Shown here in pieces: positions 31,016 through 42,738 of a stretch of 64,000 bases of DNA. Made by a program: the position numbers and the translations under genes. The stretch spans positions 18,743,001 through 18,807,000 of the forward strand of contig CM061240.1 of NCBI GenBank assembly GCA_030848705.1, in the 5' to 3' direction. Under the pieces are notes generated by a model. It saw only the letters and a program-made list of their open reading frames with translations, was not told the DNA's origin and made no database searches. Each line of letters opens with the position of its first letter. Position 1 is the stretch's first letter. The DNA comes from Heracleum sosnowskyi (lineage: Eukaryota; Streptophyta; Magnoliopsida; Apiales; Apiaceae).

Positions 31016-34000
31016 TTGCAGGGTAAGGTTAAAAGCTCAAAGGTTGTGTGGATTCTGGATAGTGGCTGTTCTAGACACATGACAGGTGAAGAGTCCCTGC
31101 TTACAGAGGTGGTTAAGAAGACCGGCCCGATTGTAACCTTTGGAGATGACAGCAAAGGATTCACTACGGGATATGGTAAATTGAAAGCTGGAAATGTCAT
31201 CATTGAAAACATCTCTCTTGTTGAAGGATTAAAGCACAATCTTCTAAGTATCAGTCAATTCTGTGATAAAGGCTACAATGTAGATTTCAGAAAGGACAAG
31301 TGCTTGATCACCAACAGGAAGGATGAGAAGCTTACTCTACTGAGAGTGAGAAAAGGGAATTTGTTTATAGCTGACTTAAGTTCTACCAGTGAAGGAGAAG
31401 TTACATGTTTCTATGCAAAGGCATCTTCAGAACAAAGTTGGCTATGGCACAAGAAGCTCTCACATTTGAACTTCAAAACTATGAACTCTTTGGTAAAGAG
31501 AGAGTTAGTGAGAGGGTTGCCCCTGATGGAATTCAATCAGGAGGGACTATGTGAAGCATGTGAAAAAGGGAAGTCGAAGAAAGCATCACATGGAAGAAAA
31601 GGAATGACAAGCATTACTGAACCATTACAGCTGATTCATATGGATTTATTTGGTCCAGTTAATGTTATGTCACTTTTAAGAAACAGATATGCATTGGTGA
31701 TGGTGGATGACTACTCCAAGTACACGTGGGTGTTGTTCATACAAACAAAGGATGAAGCAACACAACTAATCATTGATCACATCAAGAAGATAGAAGTGGA
31801 AGCTAAGCTACCTGTGCGGACAATCAGATCAGACAATGGAACTGAATTCAAGAATGCAATTCTAAATGATTTCTGCTCAGAGAAAGGAATATCAAGACAG
31901 TTTTCAGCACCAAGAACTCCTCAACAGAATGGAGTAGTGGAAAGGAAGAACAGGACCTTGGTTGAAGCAGCAAGGACCATGTTGAGTGAATCAAAACTTC
32001 CCAATTACTTTTGGGCTGAAGCAGTGAATACAGCTTGCTACACTCAGAATTGAACCCTGATCAACAAAGATCATGAAAAGACTCCGTATGAGTTAATGGC
32101 CAACAAGAAGCCAACACTGAAGTACTTTCATGTGTTTGGTGCAAAGTGCTTTGTACTTAAAGATGGAGAACATCTTGGCAAGTTTGATGCCAAAGCAGAT
32201 GAAGGCATTTTTCTAGGCTATTCTCTGGAATCTAAGGCTTTCAGGGTATATGTGATTGAAGATAAGAAGGTGTTGGAAAGCTTTAATGTAACATTTGACG
32301 ACACTAAAAGACCAGGCCTGCAAACTGGAGAGAACTCTGAATCTTTGGTATTTGAAAATCTATCAGGAGATCTCTCTGACAATGAAGAAGTACCTGAAGT
32401 TGTTACAGTCATTAATAATAATCATAATGATAATGATTCTGGACAAAGTGGTGACCAAAGTGGAGATCCTCAACATACAGGATCCACTAGTCAGTCTTCA
32501 GAATCAACAGATCAAACCGTCAACAACTCAGGGGGAGCAGGAGAAGGATCAACTAGTCACACTCCACAACATCTAGAACAAGGAGAATCATCAAGATCGC
32601 ATCTGCCAAGACAAAGGGTATGGAATAGAGATCATCCCTTTCACTTGATCATTGGTGATCCGGACACAGGAGTGAGAACTAGGAGAACATCACAAAATGA
32701 ATGTCACTATTCTGGGTTTCTTTCAGAAACAGAACCTAAGAAAGTTGAAGATGCTCTAGATGATCCAGATTGGGTGATTGCTATACAAGAAGAACTCAAT
32801 CAGTTTGAAAGGCAGAAAGTTTGGAAGCTGGTACCCAGGCCTAAGGGAAAATCTGTTATTGGAACACGATGGGTATTCAGAAATAAGTTGGACGAAGATG
32901 GCATTGTAACGAGAAACAAAGCTAGACTGGTTGCTAAAGGTTACTCTCAAGAAGAGGGTATAGATTATGATGAAACCTATGCACCAGTAGCAAGACTTGA
33001 GGCCATCAGAATGTTTCTGGCATTTGCTGCACATTCCAATTACAAGGTATATCAAATGGATGTGAAGAGTGCTTTTCTGAACGGGGAGTTAGAAGAAGAA
33101 GTGTATGTGGAACAACCTCCAGGTTTTGAGGATTCAAAACTGACAGACTTTGTGTACTTTCTATTCAAAGCTCTCTATGGACTCAAACAAGCTCCGAGGA
33201 CATGGTATGACACTCTCTCTGAATTCTTACTTGAAAATGATTTTACAAGAGGTGTTGTAGACAAAACTCTCTTTGTCAAAAAGCATAAAAATGATTTGAT
33301 ATTGGTGCAAGTATATGTTGATGACATAATATTTGGTTCTACTAATGATGATCTATGCAAGAGATTTGCTAAGTTAATGCAGAGTCGTTATGAAATGAGC
33401 ATGATGGGTGAATTGTCATTCTTTCTTGGACTGCAAGTATACCAAAAACAAGATGGTATATTCATTTGTCAGTCCAAGTACATTAAAGATCTTCTGAAGA
33501 AGTATCAAATGGAAGACTCATCTACCACAAAGACTCATATGCAAACTGCCACTAAGCTTGATAAGGATGAAATTGGTAAGAAGGTTGACATCACAGGCTA
33601 CAGAGGTATGATAGGCTCATTACTTTATCTCACTGCAAGTAGACCAGATATAATGTTTGCAACATGCTTGTGTGCTAGATTTCAGTCTGATCCTAAAGAA
33701 TCTCATCTAATAGCTGTTAAGCGAATATTTAGATATCTTAAGGGGACCCCAATTCTTGGAATTTGGTACCCTAAAGATACAGGATTTGATCTTATTGGAT
33801 ACACAGACTCTGATTTTGCAGGTTGTAAGATTGATCGGAAGAGTACTTCAGGAAGCTGTCAGTTTCTTGGAAGAAGGTTAGTTTCCTGGCATAGCAAGAA
33901 GCAGCATTCAGTGTCCACATCAACAGCTGAGGCTGAATACATTGCTGCTGGTAGCTGCTGTGCTCAGATCTTGTGGATGAGAAACCAACTCCGTGACTAT

Positions 34001-34261
34001 GGACTTTTGTTGACAAAGATTCCAATATTTTGCGACAACACAAGTGCCATAGCAATCTCAAACAACCCAGTGCAACACTCGAGGACGAAGCACATCGACA
34101 TCATGTATCATTTTATCCGAGAGCATGTCATGAATGGAACTGTGGAGTTACATTTTGTACCCACAGAGGATCAAATTGCAGACATCTTTACTAAACCGCT
34201 TGATGAATCCACTTTCAATAAGCTGGTTGGTGAACTTGGGATGTTAAATCTTTCTAATTGA
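31016..34261 (+). pseudogene. Pol of copia-2 with one in-frame stop
   Basis: One frame from the TGTGATTGCAGGGT motif to the stop at 34261, broken only by TGA at 32051-32053 near the end of integrase. Protease has ILDSGCSRHMTG. Integrase has HMDLFGPVN, RSDNGTEF and NGVVERKNR. Reverse transcriptase has QMDVKSAFLNG, YGLKQAPRTWY and YVDDIIFGS. RNase H has GYTDSDFAG and FCDNTSAIA. The order protease-integrase-reverse transcriptase-RNase H is that of Ty1/copia. Confidence 0.94.
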
Positions 34262-35607
34262 TTTTGATTAGAAGTCAGTAACTGCAGATAATCCTGGTAA
34301 ATACATGAGTTTAAGAATTCCTATATCCTTAGGACTCGTGAGTTTATTTTCTGGAGCAATTCTCGTAGTTAGGATTATTATACTAATTCTATGTCATAAT
34401 TATGGATGATATATCTTCTGGCATTTAATTAGTTATTAATTCTAAAAATTATTTAAGTGCTAATATTTGTTCTAAATATACAAGCATTTATTTAATTTGA
34501 ATTAATTTACTTTGTTTTTAACATTGTAGATTAATGCAGCATAATTGATTAGATTTTAATTGGTTAATATCACTCAATGATATTTAATTGATTTTATTCT
34601 AAGAAAATTGTGAATTTTCTGTTAAGAATTGATTTTGGTAAATTTGAAAAGATTTATTAGAATTAAAACTAGACAGAAAATACAAATTCTGATTTTTAAA
34701 ACATGAACAGGTTTTAAAATGAAGACAGAAGCAAAAATATCGAATTTAAGAAATTCGATAGTTTTTCAAGTACATAGATAAATCTATCGAATTTAATTTT
34801 CGATAGTTTTTGAAAAGGAAAAAGAAAATCTATCGAAAACATTTTTCGATAGTTTTTGAGATTAAATTGAAAATATATCGAATGGAATTTACTTTAGTTC
34901 ATATTTAAATTCTCGATAGATTTTTCAAATAAATGTCTTCGATAGTTTTTGTGTTTAATTCAAAAATGCCTCGATGGTTTTTCTCCTAAAAGTCTGTTTG
35001 CATTCTTTTTAAAACTCTTGTCCCCAAAGAAAAACCATCGACAGTAGTTTATAAAATCTATCGAACATGGGATGACCAAAATACCCTTGCCATGTCTGTG
35101 AGTATAAAACTAATACTTAGACGTTCTCTTTTGTTTTCATTTTCTGAGATCTAAGTCAGTTTTGTATACTTACAGATAGAGACAGCCAAGAAAATCACCA
35201 TCGATACTTTTCTCTTGTTTTTAACCGATCTAAACTTGAAAAAGTCACCTTCCATCACTGTTAATCGATTTTAACCGTGAAAGAGAGTTTCTTTTCAGTT
35301 TGTGAATCAAAACAGAAAAGAGAATCCATCGAAGTGTGTTTGTGAACAATAAAGAACTGTTAAGTGATCTAGTGTGAAAATACTTAGTTGAAATCTGATT
35401 CATTCTTGGATTTAATTTCAATTTAGTTAAAAGTCTACGGATTACATTGTTTCTGTTCTTTTAGTTGGGAACTATTCTTGGTTAAGGTTTTCAATTAGTT
35501 TGAAAGGGGTATTTTTGAAGAAATTGATTAATTAATAATAATTAATTAATTTAAGTAAAGTATAATTTTGGTTTAAATTTAAATTTTCTGGAAAGTGTGA
35601 AAATACA
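34262..35607. other. Non-coding spacer of copia-2 with repeated CGATAG motif
   Basis: No gene. From 34739 to 35065 there are about a dozen copies of TCGATAG/CTATCGA or the CGATGG variant, often as close inverted pairs (34756 with 34784, 34801 with 34830). The same motif is found in the LTRs. The rest is AT-rich leader before the env-like frame. Confidence 0.85.
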
Positions 35608-38600
35608 ATGGCCGGAGAATTTATTATTACCAAAACTAATCATGTCTCGTTTCAAAATCTGCAAGCCATTACGAATCCTCAAATTCGTGCATGGGCAGAG
35701 TTTTTGAATATACGTTCATTAGTGGCATACGCTGTAAGTACTCCCGTAGTCCTTTGTATCGATCAATTGACTGCGTTGTACACAACCGCCACGGATACAA
35801 GTGAGAATAATATAAGGTCCTTCAGTTTTGTTGTGCCAGGGGGCAGAACAATAACGGTGACGGAACATGACTTTAACAAAATACTTCATTTTCCTACAGA
35901 AAACCTTGTTCCGGATCCCACAACTGAGGAAATACATGCTTTCTTCACTCTTATCAGAAGTCAACAACCTAACTTCTTGGTGGGAGAGTTCCTAAAGCAT
36001 TACCTGCCAAAGCCATGGAATTTTTTCTTTCATACCCTGATACATGTTTTTACTGCCAAGCTAACAAATCTGCATGGCATTCCCTTATTCCTTCAAAAGA
36101 TAGGGTTTTCCATTGCGAACAACAGGCATATTAACATAGGACGGATAGTGATTGATCAAGTAATTCTGTGCATGGGACCACTGGATGAAAGAACAGGCAT
36201 AAATGATGATGTGCTCTGTTTCTATCCTAGGTTCCTACAGCTAATTCTCAATGATATCTTAACAGATAATGAACGGGAGATCTTTGAAGGTGAAGCCAAC
36301 CAGGAGTGCATGAGAATGAAGAGCAATGCCATAACCGCTCTCATTAGGAAGAACAACTATCTTCCAGGGGTACCCACTGTTCTCACTGAATATCTAAGAA
36401 TGTTGCCCCTACCACTTCTACCCCCAGGGGAACAGGTAAATCAAGGTAATATTCCACAACCTGAACCTGTAATGGCACCTGAACCAATGGATGTTGATCC
36501 AGAGCCCTTAGTGGCCATTCCTGACCAGGAGGTTGCAAACCCACAACCTCTAACCACAGTCGAAGAGCCTTTGGAAGAGCCAAATGAAAACATAAACGAA
36601 CCTCCTTCCCCTACTATACCCATTAAAGAACCATCCATGAGTGTAGAGGGAGATAGTGCCAAAGCAGCACCACATAAGGAGATACACCCTTCAACAGTAG
36701 CTCTGCCTTCCTCTAAAAGGAGAAGAACAGAAACTGAGGCAACTGCTGATACTTCATTTCTCTCATCCAAAGCGCCCTTTACTGATTTTTCTGATGCTGA
36801 CTGGGCTACGCTAACGAAAGCAATATCTGAACCAATAGCTCAATCAAGTAAGGAAGAATTGACGGAAGCAACTGGTGTTCCGACCATATTACGGTCAGGT
36901 TCACTGGTTGAAGGTTCTAAGAACTAAGGGTTTTCACAGACGTCGAGAGAAGGCTTTGACCTAAATGCACAATCTAAAAGGTCATTGTCTACCTCCCCAG
37001 ATGGAACATATCTGGATCCTGCGGGTAAAGGGTCTGACGTAGGTGCAGATCGGCAACTCGTTGACAGTGAATCAATTACTATTGAGGAGTCAACTGAGGT
37101 GGAGTCTTTACAGACTCACGGGGAAGATTCGGGATCTCTGTTGTTAAAAGAGCCTGTTTCTAACCCCCTAGAGATTCAAACTCTAGATCCTTCAAAGGAT
37201 ATATCATCTAAGGATGATCAGCAACTTGGTTTATCCAAGGACGGGGACTTGCGAAGCCCCATTGCACCACCGGTGACCTCCTTAAGGACGGCTACGGTGA
37301 TCTCTTCTGCAGGTACAATCAGCACAAAGGATTTGAGTGAAACAAAAACACTTACACCTGGCCTGAGTGGGAAAGGAAAAATGATTCAAACACCGACAGA
37401 AACGTTGAGTGTACACCCAGAGCCAAATGTGAGGAGTGACACCCTAACCCTACCTAATATTGATGATCTGCTGTTACCAACAGAAAGAGAGCTACAAGTT
37501 CAATCTTCCCTCAAGGAGATGACAGTTCGAGACAAAGAAGGAAATCCACTTTTCAAGGTTCCACTGCGACCTTCCTTTGACCAAGGGATCTCCTCCAGTC
37601 AAGACAATGTTTCTTTAAAGTCTATTCAAGAGAAAGTTGACTTGGCTGCAGCTGATTCCAGAAGAACATTCAGGGTCATTGGCAGTGCATCTGGAACTAT
37701 AACAGGTACGAAGCAGGCAGTGGACTCCTTAAAGAAGGAAGCTATGGAAGAACTAGTCGAGCTGAGGATGGACGTCAGGGAACTTAAAGATGGATTCATG
37801 AATGAAGTAACTGCACTGTCTCAAGGACATGAAGCTTTGAAAGAAGACGTTCTGGTTATCCGGGATGGTCAAGCGCGGGTAAAAGATGCAATGAATACCC
37901 TTTCACGAGTGGAGTCTAAGCTAAACAAGAGGCTGGATCACATGGAAAAGACTACCAACTCAAGATTGGAGAACATTGACCTGTCGCTAGCTTCTATAAA
38001 TGAGTTTTATAAGCAGCTTATGGATTTTTTGGAGAATCAAGGTGACGGAGTACAGTCTATATGGAGTATGCTGAAGAACCAACAATCTGGACAACCTGGT
38101 CCTTCCTATCAGGAACCTGATCCTTCTAATGTCTTTTATGCTGAGGATGCTTTTATCGAGGATTCCTCAACTAAGGGGGAGAAAGTTGGAGAAGGGGTGA
38201 AGGATAAATGGGGAGTTTGGGAGACTGTTGAGGCTATTCCAATCAGACAGTACTGGATTGAGGAGCTTGTAGAGGAAGACAAGGAAAGTGAAGAGGAATT
38301 TGAGGTCATGCATGAGCAACCTATTCAAGAGGAGCATGAGCCATATTATCCAGAGCCAATAGAACATCCTATCTTGGATGATGATATGGAAGAAGCAAAA
38401 TCTCTATCACCTGAAGAAGAAGCTACCTTGGAAGCAATAAGAGCTCAGAGAGCTGCAATAGATGCCAGGCAAGCTGAGAAGGAGAAACAGCAAGCAATTC
38501 TGAGAAGTGAAAAGCTAAAGAGAATGAAGGTGTATAATGAAGTGAGGAAGAAGAAGATGATAGATCTGGCAAAGAAAGATGGTACTGAATGGGAAATGGC

Positions 38601-39399
38601 TTATAAAACCTTTTGCGGAGTTGAAGACGGATTAGAAGTCAACGACAATGCTGAGGTGGAAGTTATTATTCAGGACATCAGAAGTGCTAATCTTGAAGAT
38701 CAGACTTACTTTAAAGCACTAAGAAGCTCTATAATCTGTCTGAATGCTGGGGTTAAAGCAAATGGTGCCTGGAGCTTATTAATCAGTTTTCTGGAGAAAG
38801 GTACATTTGTGATTTCCACTAAGTTTTTAGAACAGAGGACATATACAGAATTGTAGGCTATACTCATCAAGATCCAAAGAACTACAAGGCTAAATGAACT
38901 GCTCCGTGAGCATGTTAAGGAGATCGTGATGAAAGTCAGTCCAGAGATTACTGAAGATCCTCCAATGGTTAGATTCATGACGAATGACGTGTTCAGAATC
39001 TGCTATTTGGCTGAGGACAAACTGAGGGACTACCCAAGCAACTATCTAATCTCAGTTGAGAAGTATCTTAGATCCACTGGATTCTCATCAACGGAGAAGG
39101 ACAAAGCAGCAGACACTCTTAGAAGATTTCTAATGGAGAATGTTCCTTACTATAGGAAAAGAGTGGAAAGAGGATTGGAAGTGCATACCAGACTGCCAAA
39201 CATGCCAAAGCTAAACAAGAAAGATGTTAACATTGCATGGTTATGGGCTGGAGTGGGTCAAGAGGTTGAATATATTGGAAGACACATCCAAGGAGCAATC
39301 CTTAAACCTGGAGAACCACTGCACTATCTATCAGTGATTGATTATCAAGCTGCTAACTCCGATCCAATGATTGAAGAAGGTGAGATTGGAATGGACTGA
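35608..39399 (+). pseudogene. Env-like third frame of copia-2 with two in-frame stops
   Basis: The frame runs from ATG 35608 to TGA at 39397-39399 (about 1263 codons) with TAA at 36925-36927 and TAG at 38854-38856, no shift between parts. Residues about 1-230 form a globular domain (SFQNLQAITNPQIRAWAEFL, KPWNFFFHTLIHVFTAKLTN). Pro/Glu/Ser-rich linkers, then long coiled coils (about 37690-38060 and 38400-38560) and a C-terminal domain follow. There is no signal peptide or clear membrane segment, so the name env-like reflects only its position in Sireviruses. It is the more complete version of the damaged frame in copia-1. Confidence 0.88.
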
Positions 39400-39619
39400 A
39401 TGTTGAAGCAAAGAACAAGAGAACTATCAGCTCAGACTAGAGGAGCAACTTCATTGTAAAAAGTTTAATTGTTTTTCGATTTATGAAATCTGGAAATGTA
39501 TATATATCTGATCCAGAATGCATTAATATTATTACGATGTCTTACTTTAAGTAGTTTTATGTTTCCTTAGTTAGTTGAGTTATCCTCGAAGTATTTGCTT
39601 GTCGAACTCTATCCAATCA

Positions 39620-39632
39620 AATAGGGGGAGAT
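39620..39632 (+). other. Polypurine tract of copia-2
   Basis: AATAGGGGGAGAT lies directly before the 3' LTR and is very like the copia-1 tract. Confidence 0.88.
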
Positions 39633-40765
39633 TGTAAAGCATAATGTAACATAAGATGTAAAAGAGATAACTACAACTCAACAAAGGACAAGAGAGACAA
39701 TAGTATTAAATAGAAGCACAGGAATCCAGAATCAAAGAAGAAAAGGTAAACTCAAAAAATCAAAATACGTTATGTATTCTTGAAGTCCGTAAACAGGTCA
39801 CGGAAAGAAGTTCATGAAAATGTTCAAGCCTCAGTGACAGCAAAAGAAACAAGACTTTCAAGACGACAGAAGTATGTGAATGATTTAGGGTTAAGTACCA
39901 CGGGATTCCAGTGATTTAAACGAAGCAACCAGAAAGACAAAGGACTTATCAACAGCACTGAATTGAAGACATAAAAGAAGAATTGATCAAGTGTTATTCA
40001 TCTGTGAACCAGACCAGTTGCACGAGTTAACGGCACTAAGAAGATCAAGCTGTTTTATCGTCTCAGAACAAATTGATACAGTCTATTACTTAAACACCCG
40101 GGAGCTCAGGAGTTATTACTAAAGGACAAATGACAAGTAAATCAATTCGATAGTTTTTCTTTTAAGAAAACAATCGAATGAGAGTTTAAGGTGATTGAAT
40201 TAAAAACAAGTAAATCAATTTAGCATTCGATAGTTTTGTTTTAAAAACTATCGAATGGTAAAATGATTTGTTTCATTCGATGGTTTCTTAAACCATTCGA
40301 TGGTTTTTTAATTGGGAGCAGGTGGAAAGTATTCTTTGTTTTTCAAGTTGAAGAAGATCCAACGGCCAAGATTGTTTCTACAAGTTTGGTTCGATGGTTT
40401 TTCAATTCAAGTCTACATTAATACTGAGAGAAGAGTGTGTCTTTTTCAGTTAAGGATTTCAACACAGAGACATTACTGAGAGAGAGAAGAGCCGGAGAAA
40501 ATTATCAGAGAAATTAATAGTGCTCAGAACTTGATCATTGTTTTGTATTTGTGTAACCTTAAACTCATTGACGCTAATCTACGGATTAGAAATTGTAGCA
40601 CCCCTCGAGGTTTATATTTATAAAAATATATATTCCCCGAAACTTGATTTGGTTTGGTGTGTTTGATTTCGTTATAGAACTGAAAGATTAATCCGCGAAC
40701 GAAATTAAATTATTTGTGAGTATCGTATTCAACCCCCCCCCTTCTACGATACTTTGGACCTAACA
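39633..40765 (+). repeat. 3' LTR of copia-2
   Basis: 1133 bp, ends with ACCTAACA. About a dozen substitutions and single-base indels separate it from the 5' LTR. One of them breaks the first hairpin (CTATCG to CAATCG at 40172-40177). Confidence 0.95.
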
Positions 40766-41294
40766 TATATACACGTATACGGAGAGGCGTGTCTAATCCC
40801 AATAGTCACCAAAGAAATTTTTGCCAATGAATGTGGACGCGTGTGGGGGGTGTGCGTGTTCCCGAGGCTCAGCTTTCGATAAAGGAGGGGAGGAATTAAA
40901 TTTGAACATGGAGTTTATCTTTCTAGTTTTGAGTTAATTCAAATTGAGAAGGACTTTTACTTCTAATCGATTACAAATTGCCTTTAATGTTCTAACATTT
41001 TGCGGAGTTTATTGGCAACATTTAACGAGTATTTCGCCACTTGAACCCTGGGTTTCAATTTGCAGTATTTATTTAAGGACTGTTTTACTTCAATCCAGCT
41101 GGAGCAGGGAAGGACCTTCTATTAGATAGTTATTTTTCCTCTGTGATACTCCTTGTTTTTTACAAAGAGTTAGCTCACGTAATCTTAGGGGTTCACAGGG
41201 TAAGGTAATTACCATGTCGGAAGGGTGTACGTACGGTTGAACCTCATTGTAACATTCCACTGGTTCCCCTTGCATTCTATGGCTACGTGGAACT
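40766..41294. other. Remaining internal part of the Tat-type element
   Basis: Starts with the TATAT duplication of copia-2. It would hold sequence upstream of the antisense promoter. No coding frame of note; the short open frames near 40944 and 41090 have no motifs. Confidence 0.6.
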
Positions 41295-41304
41295 GGGGGG
41301 TAGT
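41289..41304 (+). other. Polypurine tract of the Tat-type element
   Basis: GGAACTGGGGGGTAGT ends directly at the 3' LTR start (41305). Its last ten bases are repeated exactly at 10329-10338. Confidence 0.75.
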
Positions 41305-42164
41305 TGGTGTGCCATAAATCTGTGTGGGCTTGATTTATAGCCCATTAGAGGTGACAAGCCCATTTAGCTTGGTCAAAGGGGCCCAATGGAGGTGCTAATA
41401 AGGGAAGTATCGTTAAGTCATGAGTTATTAGGGGGTTCAACCCTCATGGCATCTTCACAATTGAACCTCGTCTATGAGTCTGATGTCCAGGGTGCGTCTG
41501 TCTATGTCTGGCAGGGGTATCGCCAGTACCCCCTAGATGTAGTGTCCTACTCATTTACAACATCCTAAACTTAAGGAGCACGTCTCTATCTTCAAGAATT
41601 CGATTCTAAGTCCATCTTTATCATCTGGGACGAGATAAATACATCAGTTATGAGGATATTTATTGAATACACAAGTCATATCATTATAGTGGCCGAATAT
41701 ATCATTTTATACATGAAGATGAAGGCTTCTAGTGACCTACTAGGAGTAGGACTCTTGGATGCATGCTTAATAATCATCATTCCAGCTTATTAAGGAGGCA
41801 AATATCTATAAAAAAACGTAGCAAGATCAGCTCAAAGGAGTCCAACATTAAGAGAACTACATATGGACTTGATTCCTATAAATATAGGATATGTAGGCCA
41901 TTTACAAGGGGAGACACACTCACATTCTCTCTACTATTCTCGTGTAGGAGCTTTTGTGATACTCATTTCCGGCAATTATTTTCTCTACATTGCCCGGAAA
42001 CCTTGTGAATTCAGTCCAAGTACAGCCACAAACACCTATCGGTTCTAGGCAGTTGAACCCTGGCAGCAGCGTGCGAACCTGTTCTTGTTGCCTATTTCTA
42101 CGCTCTTATTCCAATATTCCAGCAAACCTCCGAATTTGTGTTGTACCAAATTCCTCTCACAACA
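41305..42164 (+). repeat. 3' LTR of the Tat-type element
   Basis: 860 bp, begins TGGTGTGCCATAAATC and ends CTCTCACAACA. It aligns over its whole length with the 5' LTR. It is followed by ACTAG, the right copy of the target duplication. Confidence 0.92.
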
Positions 42165-42738
42165 ACTAGTATTATTATATACTCAAAGGTTCAATTTGAT
42201 AAAGTTCCTATCACATCATCGAAAATCATATTAATATTTTAGCAATTAAATGTAATCATGCGATTATTATCGTCTGGATATTTATCCAAATTTTATGAAA
42301 TTTAATCAAGTTATAGAATATCTGGTTAATGTAATTGGTATGCCATATTACAAAAATACTATTAAAATATGAGATAAAATCGAAATATTATCATTTTTCG
42401 AATTTTAAATTACAAAATTATCTCAATATATAAACAATTTCATGTGAGAAATTATTGCAATGACCGTGCCTTTTACGCTAGTTTTTTTAATAATGAATCA
42501 AAATATGTAGGATTAGAATTGTGATTGCCCCAAAAGAAATCTCACTAATCAAATTCTTAATCCCAAAAATTGGTTTTCATGGGAGGGTAGTGTTGACATA
42601 TCCGATCCAATTGAGTTCTCAAACTAAAATTAAACCTTAATGTTTGATGAGAAATGGCGACTTAACAATTAACACTTACCAACTTTATTTGCAAATAAAG
42701 TCTCGTGCATTTTGCTCGATCTATGCAGTGGGTATTTG
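42165..42738. other. AT-rich spacer with a Helitron-like 3' end
   Basis: Holds the repeat of the 1953-1984 sequence (42176-42205) and, at 42464-42481, ACCGTGCCTTTTACGCTAG followed by T, a weak version of a Helitron 3' end (short hairpin then CTAG/T). No gene. The last eight bases, GGTATTTG (42731-42738), are the target duplication of the next element. Confidence 0.5.

Larger units (their letters stand above)
27303..40765 (+). mobile_element. Copia-2: Sirevirus-type Ty1/copia retrotransposon, decayed
   Basis: LTRs of 1133 bp each (27303-28435 and 39633-40765) differ at about a dozen sites. The target duplication is TATAT (27298-27302 and 40766-40770). It holds gag, pol and a very long env-like frame, each with in-frame stops and no frameshift found. 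It is related to copia-1 in layout and pol motifs but differs in LTR sequence, length and repeated motif, so it is a separate family. Like copia-1 it lies inside the Tat-type element. Confidence 0.95.
3251..42164 (+). mobile_element. Tat-type Ty3/gypsy LTR retrotransposon hosting two copia insertions
   Basis: Two related LTRs (3251-4106 and 41305-42164) share the inverted ends TGTTGTG/CACAACA. Between them are a primer-binding site, gag, protease, reverse transcriptase, two RNase H domains and integrase in the Ty3/gypsy order, a minisatellite, an antisense gene, and a polypurine tract. The duplicated RNase H and the extra antisense frame between pol and the 3' LTR are known traits of the Tat lineage. 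Flanks are GTTAG on the left and ACTAG on the right, a 5-bp duplication with two transitions. Without the two nested copias the element would be about 14.3 kb. The coding part is broken by at least five stops and two frameshifts, so it is dead. By eye the LTRs differ at about 35-40 positions in 856, which makes it the oldest of the three nested elements. Confidence 0.93.

Noticed and set aside
35608..39399. True viral envelope protein
   Set aside because: No signal peptide, no convincing membrane segment and no fusion-like motif. Only its position in the element supports the name env-like.
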